Of a DNA stretch of 17,805 nucleotides, positions 8,501 through 14,512 are shown piece after piece. Position 1 is the stretch's first letter; every line of letters starts with the position of its first letter. Location of the stretch: the NCBI GenBank assembly GCA_002396005.1, contig DGVW01000096.1, positions 1 to 17,805 of the forward strand, given 5' to 3'. Position numbers and translations under genes: made by a program. This DNA comes from Oribacterium sp. UBA4274 (GTDB lineage: Bacteria > Bacillota > Clostridia > Lachnospirales > Lachnospiraceae). The notes beneath the pieces are model-generated. The model was given only the letters and a program-made list of their open reading frames with translations. It made no database searches and was not told the origin of the DNA.

Positions 8501-8769
8501 AGCATTATGAACGAAACCATCTGTACAGAGTTGGCGGCGATGAGTTTGTCGTTGTCATACCGGGTATAGCCAAGGCGGCATTTGACAGAAAGCAATACAG
8601 ATTCCTGCGTGACCTTAAAACCAGGGACAATATCAGTATGGCTACAGGATTTGTGTGGGAACCTGATGTAAGAAATCTTTCGGATGCCTTGAAGGAAGCT
8701 GATAAACGCATGTATGTTGACAAAGCAAAGTACTATGCGCATCATGACAGAAGGAAAAGAGCCAGATAA
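5512..8769 (+). CDS. Large cyclic-di-GMP protein: PAS-like, degenerate GGDEF, EAL, PAS/GAF-like, GGDEF
   Basis: This is a 1085-residue, apparently soluble protein with both c-di-GMP phosphodiesterase and cyclase modules. A PAS-like sensor spans about 25-135. A first GGDEF fold spans about 163-318, with its signature degraded to GEDHF (242-246), so it is probably non-catalytic. The EAL domain spans about 328-583 and keeps EALARW (E362), VNIS (N422), EITE (E454), DDFGSGYS (D484, D485), KLD (K505), AEGVE and VQG. It should therefore hydrolyse c-di-GMP. A PAS-like segment (about 613-728) and a GAF-like segment (about 768-923) follow. A second GGDEF domain (about 933-1078) has intact RVGGDEF at 1006-1012 and no RxxD I-site. 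I chose the ATG at 5512 because AGGCGG lies 8 nt upstream; the in-frame TTG at 5491 has no suitable site. The PAS and GAF calls are by fold logic and are tentative. Confidence 0.88.
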   Translation: MKEVESIRKYQMSASELKEIEDSVIAYGVYQVIDGRIVPLALSGGFIDMFGVPKEQLYSILSEDVFRITHPDDLARYKNDTFAFVMNPDAEYNTSCRIKLPTDDYYVILRAQGKHRILQDGTDLCIVWYTRSALPADDIALRNNELERREMEELRKENRNIRKMYYDVLTGLPNMFLFLQLARMAFKELDDENGYYTIMAFDFSGMKHYNSKYGLEKGDRLLRSFAGIMRNHFGSDCCSRFGEDHFYAFSFKDDVEEELESIFEETKNINNSNSLPLKAGVYKHAKKDMPVSLICDKAKIAVDMLKDSYESKYLIFDENMEKDMNIRNHILSHLDQALNERWIQVYYQPIIRAVNSRMCGEEALARWVDPELGIIMPEDFIPIIEDVRLLSKVDLYMVERILEDMIDARIKNKVPMSPVSVNISRYDFEYCDMVTEITQRVKAAEISPKYLNIEITENVSGIETDFLKEQVRRFHENGFKVWMDDFGSGYSNLNVLQDFDFDLIKLDIKFMMNFGKSKKSKGIIIKIIEMAEQLGVDTLAEGVETEEQLKFLKEIGCDKVQGLLYSSPNPIEEIILRYRLGVGLQREKMEEADYYDKIGQASLDDPNFNSDTATKIAQHFTGIGVGIMEYIGDDKYRILRVNKSYRNYLKIMYGPDVKFEGIIGYSDMERHHVFKDSVERCIVSGNWEAAYDIISVKDIKINTNTKVLARDPLTGAYALMIVMTSEKRNKNDTKGYEDISPVSFGSDFVIPAIDTKTRLQRHTVDDAIIKIVEHLNAENPYNDSIRKVLKEISAVIHPEKIYILEKDGEHISSIFKCEDGDISLSTDHIRNRDYVFYSHIWDKYLGTVVDGISAETADIKEFDKELYYDLKKYDINRLTLAPVFSKGVIIGFVGADDYRLDEKEDTEYILSTVAGFLSFRMANNILVERLTYVAEHDELTSSFNRNALMKREVELSKTTGSVGIVFADVNGLKYANDNFGHDEGDRLLIRAADLIAQHYERNHLYRVGGDEFVVVIPGIAKAAFDRKQYRFLRDLKTRDNISMATGFVWEPDVRNLSDALKEADKRMYVDKAKYYAHHDRRKRAR

Positions 8770-8795
8770 CAATCGATAGGTGAGATAAATATTCA

Positions 8796-8837
8796 GGAAC
8801 CGGCGACGTTCATTTAAAAATGGATGCCGCCGGTTCT
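8796..8837 (+). terminator. Long hairpin after the EAL/GGDEF gene
   Basis: GAACCGGCG...CATTT (8797-8815) pairs with AAATG...GCCGGTTC (8818-8836). The stem is about 19 bp with one A/C mismatch, two G-U pairs and a very short loop. It lies 27 nt after the stop. The T-tail is weak (TTCTTAG), so termination may be partial, or the stem may be a processing structure. Confidence 0.55.
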
Positions 8838-8850
8838 TAGTGCATTTAAA

Positions 8851-8881
8851 TGTTGCTGAGGCAACAAAAAGGCTTTAGAAT
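8851..8881 (+). promoter_or_regulatory. Promoter with overlapping palindrome before the Crp/Fnr gene
   Basis: TTGCTG (8853-8858) and TAGAAT (8876-8881, 5/6 to TATAAT) are 17 nt apart. The perfect palindrome TGTTGC-TGAG-GCAACA (8851-8866) covers the -35 element. Transcription would begin within a few nt of the ATG at 8891. The overlap suggests autorepression by the encoded Crp/Fnr-type protein, which is an inference. Confidence 0.4.
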
Positions 8882-8890
8882 AGTTAAGTT

Positions 8891-9550
8891 ATGAAAAAAG
8901 AAATAAGTTATAAAGAGATACCATTATTTGAAAACATCAATGAAGCTGATCTGAACCAGTTATTCCCATGTCTCAGAAGCTACAGGCGTAAGTACAGGCG
9001 AGGGGAAAATATAGTTCCGGAGCAGGACAGCTTAAAGTATGTAGGAGTTGTGATGTCCGGACTCGTGCAGATGTTTAAGGATGACATCTGGGGGAATCAT
9101 GTGATGATAGGCTTTATGGAGCCGGGAGAGCTTGTGGGAGAGAGTTTCGCGCTGCAGAGGGACATCGAATCATATATGACATTTCAGGCGGTCAAGGACA
9201 CTGAGATCCTCTTCCTGTCAGCGGCCAATATAATCCATAACTGCTCAAGACAATGCAGCTTCCATGGAACGATCATCCAGAATCTGTTCCGGTTGTTGGG
9301 ACAGAAAAACCTCCGTCTTATGGAAAAAATCGAAGTTTCCTCCAAGGGCACCCTGAGAGATAAGATACTTGCCTATCTGTCAATGATGGCACAAAAGCAA
9401 AACTCACGTTATATTGAGTCGCCTCTCAGCCGCACGGATCTCGCAGATTATCTCTGTGCGAACCGGAGCGCCATGACGAGAGAACTTGCAGCTATGAAAG
9501 AGGAAGGTATACTCGATTATGATAAAAATACCTATATTATAAAAAAGTAA
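8891..9550 (+). CDS. Crp/Fnr-family transcriptional regulator
   Basis: This 219-residue protein has the usual size and layout of the Crp/Fnr family. An N-terminal cyclic-nucleotide-binding-type beta-roll spans about 12-110 (MSGLVQMF, MEPGELVGES). A dimerisation helix spans about 125-150. A C-terminal winged helix spans about 155-219, with the recognition segment LADYLCANRSAMTRELAAM at 184-202. C118 and C122 sit close together before the long helix, but the four-cysteine Fnr Fe-S pattern is not evident. The effector is therefore unknown. No clear Shine-Dalgarno sequence precedes the ATG, consistent with a very short leader. The DUF2232 gene begins 10 nt downstream, so the two probably form an operon. 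Confidence 0.88.
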   Translation: MKKEISYKEIPLFENINEADLNQLFPCLRSYRRKYRRGENIVPEQDSLKYVGVVMSGLVQMFKDDIWGNHVMIGFMEPGELVGESFALQRDIESYMTFQAVKDTEILFLSAANIIHNCSRQCSFHGTIIQNLFRLLGQKNLRLMEKIEVSSKGTLRDKILAYLSMMAQKQNSRYIESPLSRTDLADYLCANRSAMTRELAAMKEEGILDYDKNTYIIKK

Positions 9551-9560
9551 AGGATCAATC

Positions 9561-10709
9561 ATGAATCAGAAAACATTAAAGATTACATACGGAGCTATGA
9601 TAGTGGCACTTTTCGGAGTGCTGCTTCTGATAAACAGACAGACGGGAGGGATGTTTGAGAGCATCATGATGTTCCTCCTGCCCATACCGTTGGTTGCCTA
9701 CGGCGCCAGATACGGCTTCAAAACAGGACTTGCAGCCTGGGCATCAGCAGTGTTTATAAGTATTTTTGTGAGTACACCTGCGACGATGGCATATGCAGGC
9801 TGTGAGGCCTTTGTGGGACTTGTACTGGGCAGTTGTATATATCACAAGAAGGATATGACCAAGTCAATGCTTCTCGTTATGCTGCTGTGTGTCATATCCG
9901 AGCTTTTTAATGCTGTGATCGTGGCTGCAATATCCGGACAGAGCCTCTCGCTCTATGTTTCGGAAATGCAGTCGGCCATGAATCAGAGCATGGAACTCAT
10001 CGGTAAATACATGGGTTCAGATCCTCGTATGGAGCAGCAGATGGCCCTTATGAAGTCTATGATGTCAGATGATTTTGTTGCGAGACTGCTTCTGGTGTCC
10101 ATGGCATTTTCCGGAGCCATACAGGGCTTTGTGATATACGAAGTCAGCCTTCTGATACTCAGACGACTGCACATAGCGGTTCCTAAACCAAAACCTGTGG
10201 CAATGTACAGACCGCCGTTCTGGACCGCATATCTGGGCATCGGTGCATTCATACTCTACAACTATTCCTTTGCAAAACCTTTTGAGAATGAGATAGTTCA
10301 GAGCATCGCACAGGTAGTTGGTATCGTCGGACTCATGTACCTTATGTGTTTTGGAGTTATAGCCATGAGCCTGGTGGTTCAGGCCTTTATCACAAGGGCA
10401 AAGGCTGTTGTGGTGCTTATTTCATTTCTCAGTCTGTTTATGATGCCGCAGATCGATATGATATTGGGTATCTTCTATATCTCCGGTCAGTTCCATACAT
10501 ATCTTATGAAAAGGATATATGGTGAGGGCTTCGAAGAGGCATCCGGTGCCAATGCCGGCTACAGGGGCATGGGTGCAGGAAAAACAAGTGGCAGAAACGC
10601 CGTAAGGACAGCTGCAGAGGATAATCCGTATATCAGAAAAGACAAGTCCCTGTCAGGGAGAGCGATGCTGGTAAACAAGTCAGAGGAGCATCCGGATGAC
10701 AAAGAGTGA
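9561..10709 (+). CDS. DUF2232/YybS-like multi-pass membrane protein
   Basis: This 382-residue hydrophobic protein has about eight predicted membrane segments, at roughly 8-25, 33-50, 55-74, 78-93, 101-125, 173-200, 222-240 and 248-310 (probably two helices in the last). A hydrophilic loop rich in Met and Gln lies at about 131-172. A basic, disordered cytoplasmic tail follows residue 320. The layout and N-terminal pattern fit the YybS/DUF2232 family, which is common in Firmicutes and distantly like ECF-transporter S components. Its substrate, if any, is unknown. AAAGGA overlaps the upstream stop codon and sits 6-7 nt before the ATG. The family often lies near ribosomal or DHH-phosphodiesterase genes; here it follows a Crp/Fnr regulator instead. 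Confidence 0.7.
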   Translation: MNQKTLKITYGAMIVALFGVLLLINRQTGGMFESIMMFLLPIPLVAYGARYGFKTGLAAWASAVFISIFVSTPATMAYAGCEAFVGLVLGSCIYHKKDMTKSMLLVMLLCVISELFNAVIVAAISGQSLSLYVSEMQSAMNQSMELIGKYMGSDPRMEQQMALMKSMMSDDFVARLLLVSMAFSGAIQGFVIYEVSLLILRRLHIAVPKPKPVAMYRPPFWTAYLGIGAFILYNYSFAKPFENEIVQSIAQVVGIVGLMYLMCFGVIAMSLVVQAFITRAKAVVVLISFLSLFMMPQIDMILGIFYISGQFHTYLMKRIYGEGFEEASGANAGYRGMGAGKTSGRNAVRTAAEDNPYIRKDKSLSGRAMLVNKSEEHPDDKE

Positions 10710-10782
10710 TCCTTCAATCGGCGCTCAGATAAATGTGTCCGGGCTGACCTGTAAAATAAACAGTAAAATAACACAAAATAAA

Positions 10783-10812
10783 TCGAAAATCGGAGGAAAT
10801 TTTTGATATAGT
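10783..10812 (+). promoter_or_regulatory. Candidate promoter for the cytidylate-kinase-like gene
   Basis: TATAGT (10807-10812, 5/6) is preceded by TGA, giving an extended -10. A weak -35, TCGAAA (10783-10788), lies 18 nt upstream. Transcription would start near 10819. Confidence 0.35.
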
Positions 10813-10838
10813 AGTGTATATAAATATTGAGATGAAAC

Positions 10839-10870
10839 TTCAGAGCCGGGCGTTATGCACAGGCTCTGAA
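10839..10870 (+). promoter_or_regulatory. Leader hairpin directly before the ribosome-binding site
   Basis: TTCAGAGCC (10839-10847) pairs perfectly with GGCTCTGAA (10862-10870) around a 14-nt loop. The stem ends at the base next to the AGGAGAGGGG ribosome-binding site. There is no T-run, so it is not a terminator. It could modulate ribosome access or protect the mRNA 5' end. Confidence 0.4.
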
Positions 10871-10885
10871 AGGAGAGGGGAGATT

Positions 10886-11467
10886 ATGAAATATAAGGTA
10901 ATAACTATCAGTCGAGAGTATGGAACACATGGTCACGAGCTTGCTGCGATGCTCAGTGAGAAGCTTGACATTCCGTTTTATGATGTGGATTTTGTGCGTA
11001 AGACTGCAGAAGAGAGCGGCTTTTCCAAGGATATGATCAATGACGAAGGTGAGAAGGCTCATCCATATACTAGAATTCTGGAAATGTTGTCACCTATGTC
11101 CCTTAACTCAAGTCAGGATCTGATATTTAAGGCTCAGAGCAGAGTTATCCTTGAGTTGTCAGAATCACCATGTATCATCGTTGGAAGATGTGCCAATTAT
11201 ATCCTGAGTGAGGCTGGTATCCCGTCACTTGATGTTTTCCTGTCTGCAAGTGAAGAGTGGCGTATAGAACATGCTATGGATTTTTCAAATATAAAGAAGC
11301 CTGTTACAAGACAGGATGTCAAAAAACAGGATAGTCAGCGTCGTAATTACTACAAGATGTACACAGGCCGCGAGATGGGTAATGCAGACTTATATACATT
11401 GTGCCTTGATGTCAGCAAGATTGATATGGAAAAGTGCGTAGACATAATTTGCGGAATTTATCAGTAA
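10886..11467 (+). CDS. Cytidylate-kinase-like family protein
   Basis: This 193-residue protein resembles the cytidylate-kinase-like family (PF13189 type), which is common in clostridia and of uncertain substrate. It begins KVITISREYGTHGHELA, the family's version of a P-loop. No classical GKS/GKT is present, and GTHGHE replaces the more usual GSGGRE-like stretch. FYDVDF (31-36) and IIVGRCANYIL (97-107) match the nucleotide-binding and central-strand regions. I chose the ATG at 10886 because AGGAGAGGGGAG lies just upstream. An in-frame extension to 10814 would run through the leader hairpin and has no ribosome-binding site. The true cmk (about 220 residues, with a clear P-loop) is a different family, so phosphorylation of CMP should not be assumed. 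Confidence 0.75.
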   Translation: MKYKVITISREYGTHGHELAAMLSEKLDIPFYDVDFVRKTAEESGFSKDMINDEGEKAHPYTRILEMLSPMSLNSSQDLIFKAQSRVILELSESPCIIVGRCANYILSEAGIPSLDVFLSASEEWRIEHAMDFSNIKKPVTRQDVKKQDSQRRNYYKMYTGREMGNADLYTLCLDVSKIDMEKCVDIICGIYQ

Positions 11468-11481
11468 TTATACAGGGAATG

Positions 11482-11490
11482 TGCTATAAT
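11482..11490 (+). promoter_or_regulatory. Extended -10 promoter of argC
   Basis: TGC-TATAAT is a perfect extended -10 element with no convincing -35, which this promoter class tolerates. Transcription would start near 11497. The leader to the argC ATG would be about 90 nt. Confidence 0.5.
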
Positions 11491-11530
11491 ACCCGTATTC
11501 GTGCATAAAAATGCCGATGCGGGTATTTTT
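11488..11530 (+). terminator. Terminator of the cytidylate-kinase-like gene, overlapping the argC promoter
   Basis: AATACCCG (11488-11495) pairs with CGGGTATT (11520-11527). An inner GCAT-aaaa-ATGC stem lies between, and a T-run follows (11526-11530). It starts 20 nt after the upstream stop. Transcripts starting near 11497 would lack the left arm and so escape it. Confidence 0.7.
11500..11517. promoter_or_regulatory. Candidate ARG box (ArgR operator)
   Basis: TGCAT-AAAA-ATGC matches the core layout of the ArgR site TGAAT-WWWW-ATTCA, with a symmetric substitution in each arm. It lies just downstream of the argC -10. The same bases form the inner stem of the terminator, so the dyad could be structural only. 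Confidence 0.35.
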
Positions 11531-11588
11531 ATACATAATTATAACACAGGTACCCGCAGGTTTGCTGAGAAACAGATGGGAGATAAAT

Positions 11589-12521
11589 ATGAAGACAAAG
11601 GTTTATATTGATGGACAGAGCGGAACAACAGGTTTACAGATATACGACCGAATTGGCTCAAGAGAGGATCTTGAACTTCTTCGCATTCCTGAGGACAAGC
11701 GTCATGATCTTTCTGAGAGAAAGAGATATCTGAACAGTGCAGACATTGTATTTTTATGTCTCCCTGATGATGGGGCAAGAGAAGCCATATCTCTCATCGA
11801 AGACGAGCACGTAAGAGTTATAGATGCGTCTACCGCTCACAGAACCAACGATGACTGGGTGTATGGTTACCCGGAGCTGTCAAAGGAGCAGCGTGAGGCG
11901 ATCCGGAACGGAAAGCGTATTGCAAATCCGGGCTGTCATGCAACAGGTCTCATCTCCACCACAGCGCCGCTTGTACGTATGGGTATACTTCCTAAGGATT
12001 ATCCTGTTACATGTTATTCACTTACAGGATATTCCGGTGGCGGAAAGAAGATGATTCAGGAGTACGAGGAGACCGGCCGTCCTGAGGTACTGAGCTCACC
12101 TGGCATTTATGGCCTCACATTAAAACATAAGCATATACCTGAGATGCAGAAGATGACCGGACTTACCTATGCCCCTGTATTCATGCCTGTAGTTGACGAT
12201 TATTATAAGGGCATGGCTACGACTATCATGCTTCAGAACCGCCTGCTTCCGGGACACCCTACAGCGGAAAACATCTGCGAGAAGCTGGCTGAATACTACA
12301 AGGATGAGCATTTTGTTTCGGTTGTGACCTTCGGTCAGAATGACAGTAAGCTGTATGCCAACAAGCTTGCCGGTACAAACAAACTGGAAATTGTTGTATG
12401 CGGTTATGAGGACCAGACTTCAGTTACGGCGCTTTTTGACAATCTCGGAAAGGGTGCCAGCGGTGCAGCAGTACAGAACATGAATATCATGCTGGGACTT
12501 CCTGAAGATACGGGGCTTTGA
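11589..12521 (+). CDS. argC: N-acetyl-gamma-glutamyl-phosphate reductase, type 2
   Basis: The enzyme reduces N-acetylglutamyl 5-phosphate to N-acetylglutamate 5-semialdehyde with NADPH, the third step of arginine biosynthesis, in the cytoplasm. At 310 residues it matches the shorter type-2 ArgC. The nucleotide-binding loop is GQSGTTG (9-15). The catalytic cysteine is C116 in ANPGCHATG, and GYSGGGKK follows around 150-157. I chose the ATG at 11589, with GGGAG 7-8 nt upstream. A longer frame from 11511 would start inside the terminator hairpin and adds residues unlike the family. No argJ, argB or argD lies beside it, so argC is detached from the usual cluster. The possible ARG box upstream would be the only local sign of arginine control. 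Confidence 0.95.
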   Translation: MKTKVYIDGQSGTTGLQIYDRIGSREDLELLRIPEDKRHDLSERKRYLNSADIVFLCLPDDGAREAISLIEDEHVRVIDASTAHRTNDDWVYGYPELSKEQREAIRNGKRIANPGCHATGLISTTAPLVRMGILPKDYPVTCYSLTGYSGGGKKMIQEYEETGRPEVLSSPGIYGLTLKHKHIPEMQKMTGLTYAPVFMPVVDDYYKGMATTIMLQNRLLPGHPTAENICEKLAEYYKDEHFVSVVTFGQNDSKLYANKLAGTNKLEIVVCGYEDQTSVTALFDNLGKGASGAAVQNMNIMLGLPEDTGL

Positions 12522-12567
12522 TTTGTTACATTAAGATATGGTTATATCTGATTGATTAAATCTGTAT

Positions 12568-12615
12568 GTGACATCGAAATAAAATAATGCGACAATATGT
12601 GGATACAGATATAAT
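12568..12615 (+). promoter_or_regulatory. Candidate promoters of ilvD in the argC-ilvD gap
   Basis: Two overlapping candidates are visible. The first is GTGACA (12568-12573), 17 nt, then TGC-GACAAT (-10 at 12591-12596). The second is a perfect TATAAT (12610-12615) with a weak -35 GCGACA at 15 nt. The rest of the 228-nt gap holds a short AT-rich hairpin after argC (12534-12549). I saw no T-box sequence and no leader peptide rich in Ile, Val or Leu. Confidence 0.35.
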
Positions 12616-12749
12616 ATGATGTATGGAACTGTTATGTAGCATCGTCTTTGGTGAAGGGATATAGTCGGGGACATTCAGATCAGCCTATGGTGCACATCGG
12701 TTCTATATAGATTTGGATGAATTTGCGAGATTTTTCAGGAGGAAGAATT

Positions 12750-14396
12750 ATGCGTAGTGATTTAGTAAAGCAGGGCATCGAACACACACCTCATCGTTCT
12801 CTGTTAAAGGCAGACGGACTTACTGACGAGCAGATGAGACGCCCACTTATCGGTGTTGTTAACTCATTTACAGAAGTGGTTCCAGGACATGAGCACCTGC
12901 AGCAGATTGCGAGAGCTGTAAAGGATGGTGTGCTTATGGCCGGAGGAACTCCGCTTGAGTTCAATACTATCGCCGTTTGTGACGGTATCGCCATGGGCCA
13001 TGACGGTATGCATTTTTCATTGTCATCACGTGAGCTTATCACAGATACTATCGAGTGTATGGCCACAGGACATGCACTGGATGCGCTGGTATTTATTCCA
13101 AACTGCGACAAGATCGTTCCGGGAATGCTTCTCGCGGCCCTTCGTCTCAATCTTCCATGTGTATTTGTATCCGGCGGGCCAATGCTGTCACTTAATCAGC
13201 GTGACCTGAACACAGCATTTGAGGCAGTCGGAGCCTATAAGGCTGGTCTCATGGACGAGGCAGGAGTTATGGATGTAGAGAACAGCTGTTGCCCTACCTG
13301 CGGTTCATGTTCCGGTATGTTTACAGCCAACTCCATGAATTCACTTTGCGAGGTTCTCGGCATGGCACTTCCTGGTAATGGAACTATCCCTGCTGTTTAC
13401 TCAGAGAGAATACGTCTCGCCAAGACTGCGGGCATGCAGGTCATGAAGGTTCTTGAGGAGAATATCCGCCCGAGGGACATCATCAAAGCAGAGACCATAG
13501 AGAATGCCATCACAGTAGATATGGCACTTGGATGCTCCACCAATACAGCCCTTCATCTCATGGCGGTGGCTCATGAGGCTGGTTTCCCGTTTGATCTTCA
13601 TAAGATTAACGAGATTTCTGACAGAACACCTAACCTGTGCCATCTGGCACCTGCGGGACATCATCACATGCAGGATCTCATGGAGGCCGGCGGTATTTAC
13701 GCAGTTATACATGAGCTTGACGAGCACGGACTTATAAATCGTGACTGTATGACGGTTCTCGGCAAGACTATCGGTGAGGCTACCAAGGATGCCAAGAACA
13801 GAAATCCTGAGGTTATACGACCGTTTGATAACCCGTATCTCAAGGAAGGCGGACTTGCCGTTCTCTACGGCAACCTCGCTCCGCACGGTTCTATCGTAAA
13901 GCGTTCTGCAGTCGCACCTGAGATGATGGTGAATGAGTGCACAGCGAGAGTATTTAACTCAGAGGAAGAGGCAATCAGCGCTATCTACGGCGGCAAGATC
14001 AAGGCCGGTGACTGCGTTGTCATCAGATATGAGGGACCTGCAGGGGGACCTGGAATGAGAGAGATGCTGAGTCCTACATCAGCAATCGCGGGAATGAAGC
14101 TGGATACCACTGTTGCTCTGGTAACAGACGGACGTTTCTCCGGAGCATCGAGAGGTGCTGCTATAGGCCATGTTTCACCTGAGGCACAGGCCGGTGGTCC
14201 GATCGCCTATGTTAAGGATGGCGACAAGATCAAGATCGACATCCCGAACTACTCTATAGAGCTTCTGGTTTCTGAGGAAGAGATGGAAGAGCGTAAGAAG
14301 ACTATGAAGGTTCGCGAGCAGAGAAATCTCACAGGTTATCTCAGAAAGTATGCAAAGCTGGTACATTCAGCAGATACCGGTGCGATAGTAGAGTAA
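12750..14396 (+). CDS. ilvD: Dihydroxy-acid dehydratase
   Basis: The enzyme dehydrates 2,3-dihydroxy-isovalerate and 2,3-dihydroxy-3-methylvalerate to the 2-oxo acids used for valine, leucine and isoleucine. At 548 residues it is of normal length. Family signatures include VCDGIAMGHDGM (about 76-87), NCDKIVPGM (118-126, C119), and CCPTCGSCSGMFTANSMN (180-197). DGRFSGASRG, near the C-terminal third, is the conserved active-site segment. The Fe-S-ligand cysteines C119 and the C181/C184/C187 region are present. PGHEHL, where some [2Fe-2S] types have PCN, looks like the oxygen-sensitive [4Fe-4S] group, as in Escherichia coli. The ATG at 12750 follows AGGAGG by 7 nt; an upstream in-frame ATG at 12717 has no such site. 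The gene stands apart from other ilv/leu genes in this window. Confidence 0.97.
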   Translation: MRSDLVKQGIEHTPHRSLLKADGLTDEQMRRPLIGVVNSFTEVVPGHEHLQQIARAVKDGVLMAGGTPLEFNTIAVCDGIAMGHDGMHFSLSSRELITDTIECMATGHALDALVFIPNCDKIVPGMLLAALRLNLPCVFVSGGPMLSLNQRDLNTAFEAVGAYKAGLMDEAGVMDVENSCCPTCGSCSGMFTANSMNSLCEVLGMALPGNGTIPAVYSERIRLAKTAGMQVMKVLEENIRPRDIIKAETIENAITVDMALGCSTNTALHLMAVAHEAGFPFDLHKINEISDRTPNLCHLAPAGHHHMQDLMEAGGIYAVIHELDEHGLINRDCMTVLGKTIGEATKDAKNRNPEVIRPFDNPYLKEGGLAVLYGNLAPHGSIVKRSAVAPEMMVNECTARVFNSEEEAISAIYGGKIKAGDCVVIRYEGPAGGPGMREMLSPTSAIAGMKLDTTVALVTDGRFSGASRGAAIGHVSPEAQAGGPIAYVKDGDKIKIDIPNYSIELLVSEEEMEERKKTMKVREQRNLTGYLRKYAKLVHSADTGAIVE

Positions 14397-14404
14397 AAAG
14401 TATG

Positions 14405-14437
14405 AAAAGGCGCCGCACAAACGTGCGGCGCTGTTTT
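14405..14437 (+). terminator. Rho-independent terminator of ilvD
   Basis: GCGCCGCAC pairs perfectly with GTGCGGCGC (14410-14418 with 14423-14431) around a 4-nt loop, followed by TGTTTT. A-rich sequence on the left also permits leftward function. Confidence 0.85.
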
Positions 14438-14462
14438 ACTGAGAATCAGTTTTAATTTACAA

Positions 14463-14509
14463 AAAAGATGCCGCTAACCGGGGCTATACCCTAAGGAGCG
14501 GCATCTTTT
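14463..14509 (-). terminator. Terminator of the SGNH genes
   Basis: AAAAGATGCCGCT pairs perfectly with AGCGGCATCTTTT over 13 bp. The interior can form a further GGG/CCC stem. Read leftward it is followed by TTTTTT, so it mainly serves the minus-strand gene ending at 14513. It is also usable rightward as a backup for ilvD. Confidence 0.8.
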
Positions 14510-14512
14510 ATT

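Noticed and set aside
11511..11588. 26-residue N-terminal extension of ArgC
   Set aside because: It starts within a terminator hairpin, has no ribosome-binding site and does not resemble the family; the ATG at 11589 does.
12522..12749. T-box or peptide attenuator upstream of ilvD
   Set aside because: No TGGNACCGCG-like T-box sequence, no terminator before the ATG, and the only short leader frame is not rich in branched-chain codons.
12730..12750. CodY box overlapping the ilvD ribosome-binding site
   Set aside because: By eye only about 9 of 15 positions fit the consensus, which AT-rich sequence reaches by chance.
12791..13150. Minus-strand open frame inside ilvD, and similar long antisense frames in hydA, argC and the EAL gene
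   Set aside because: They lie wholly within well-supported genes, lack ribosome-binding sites and show no recognisable family; they are frame shadows.
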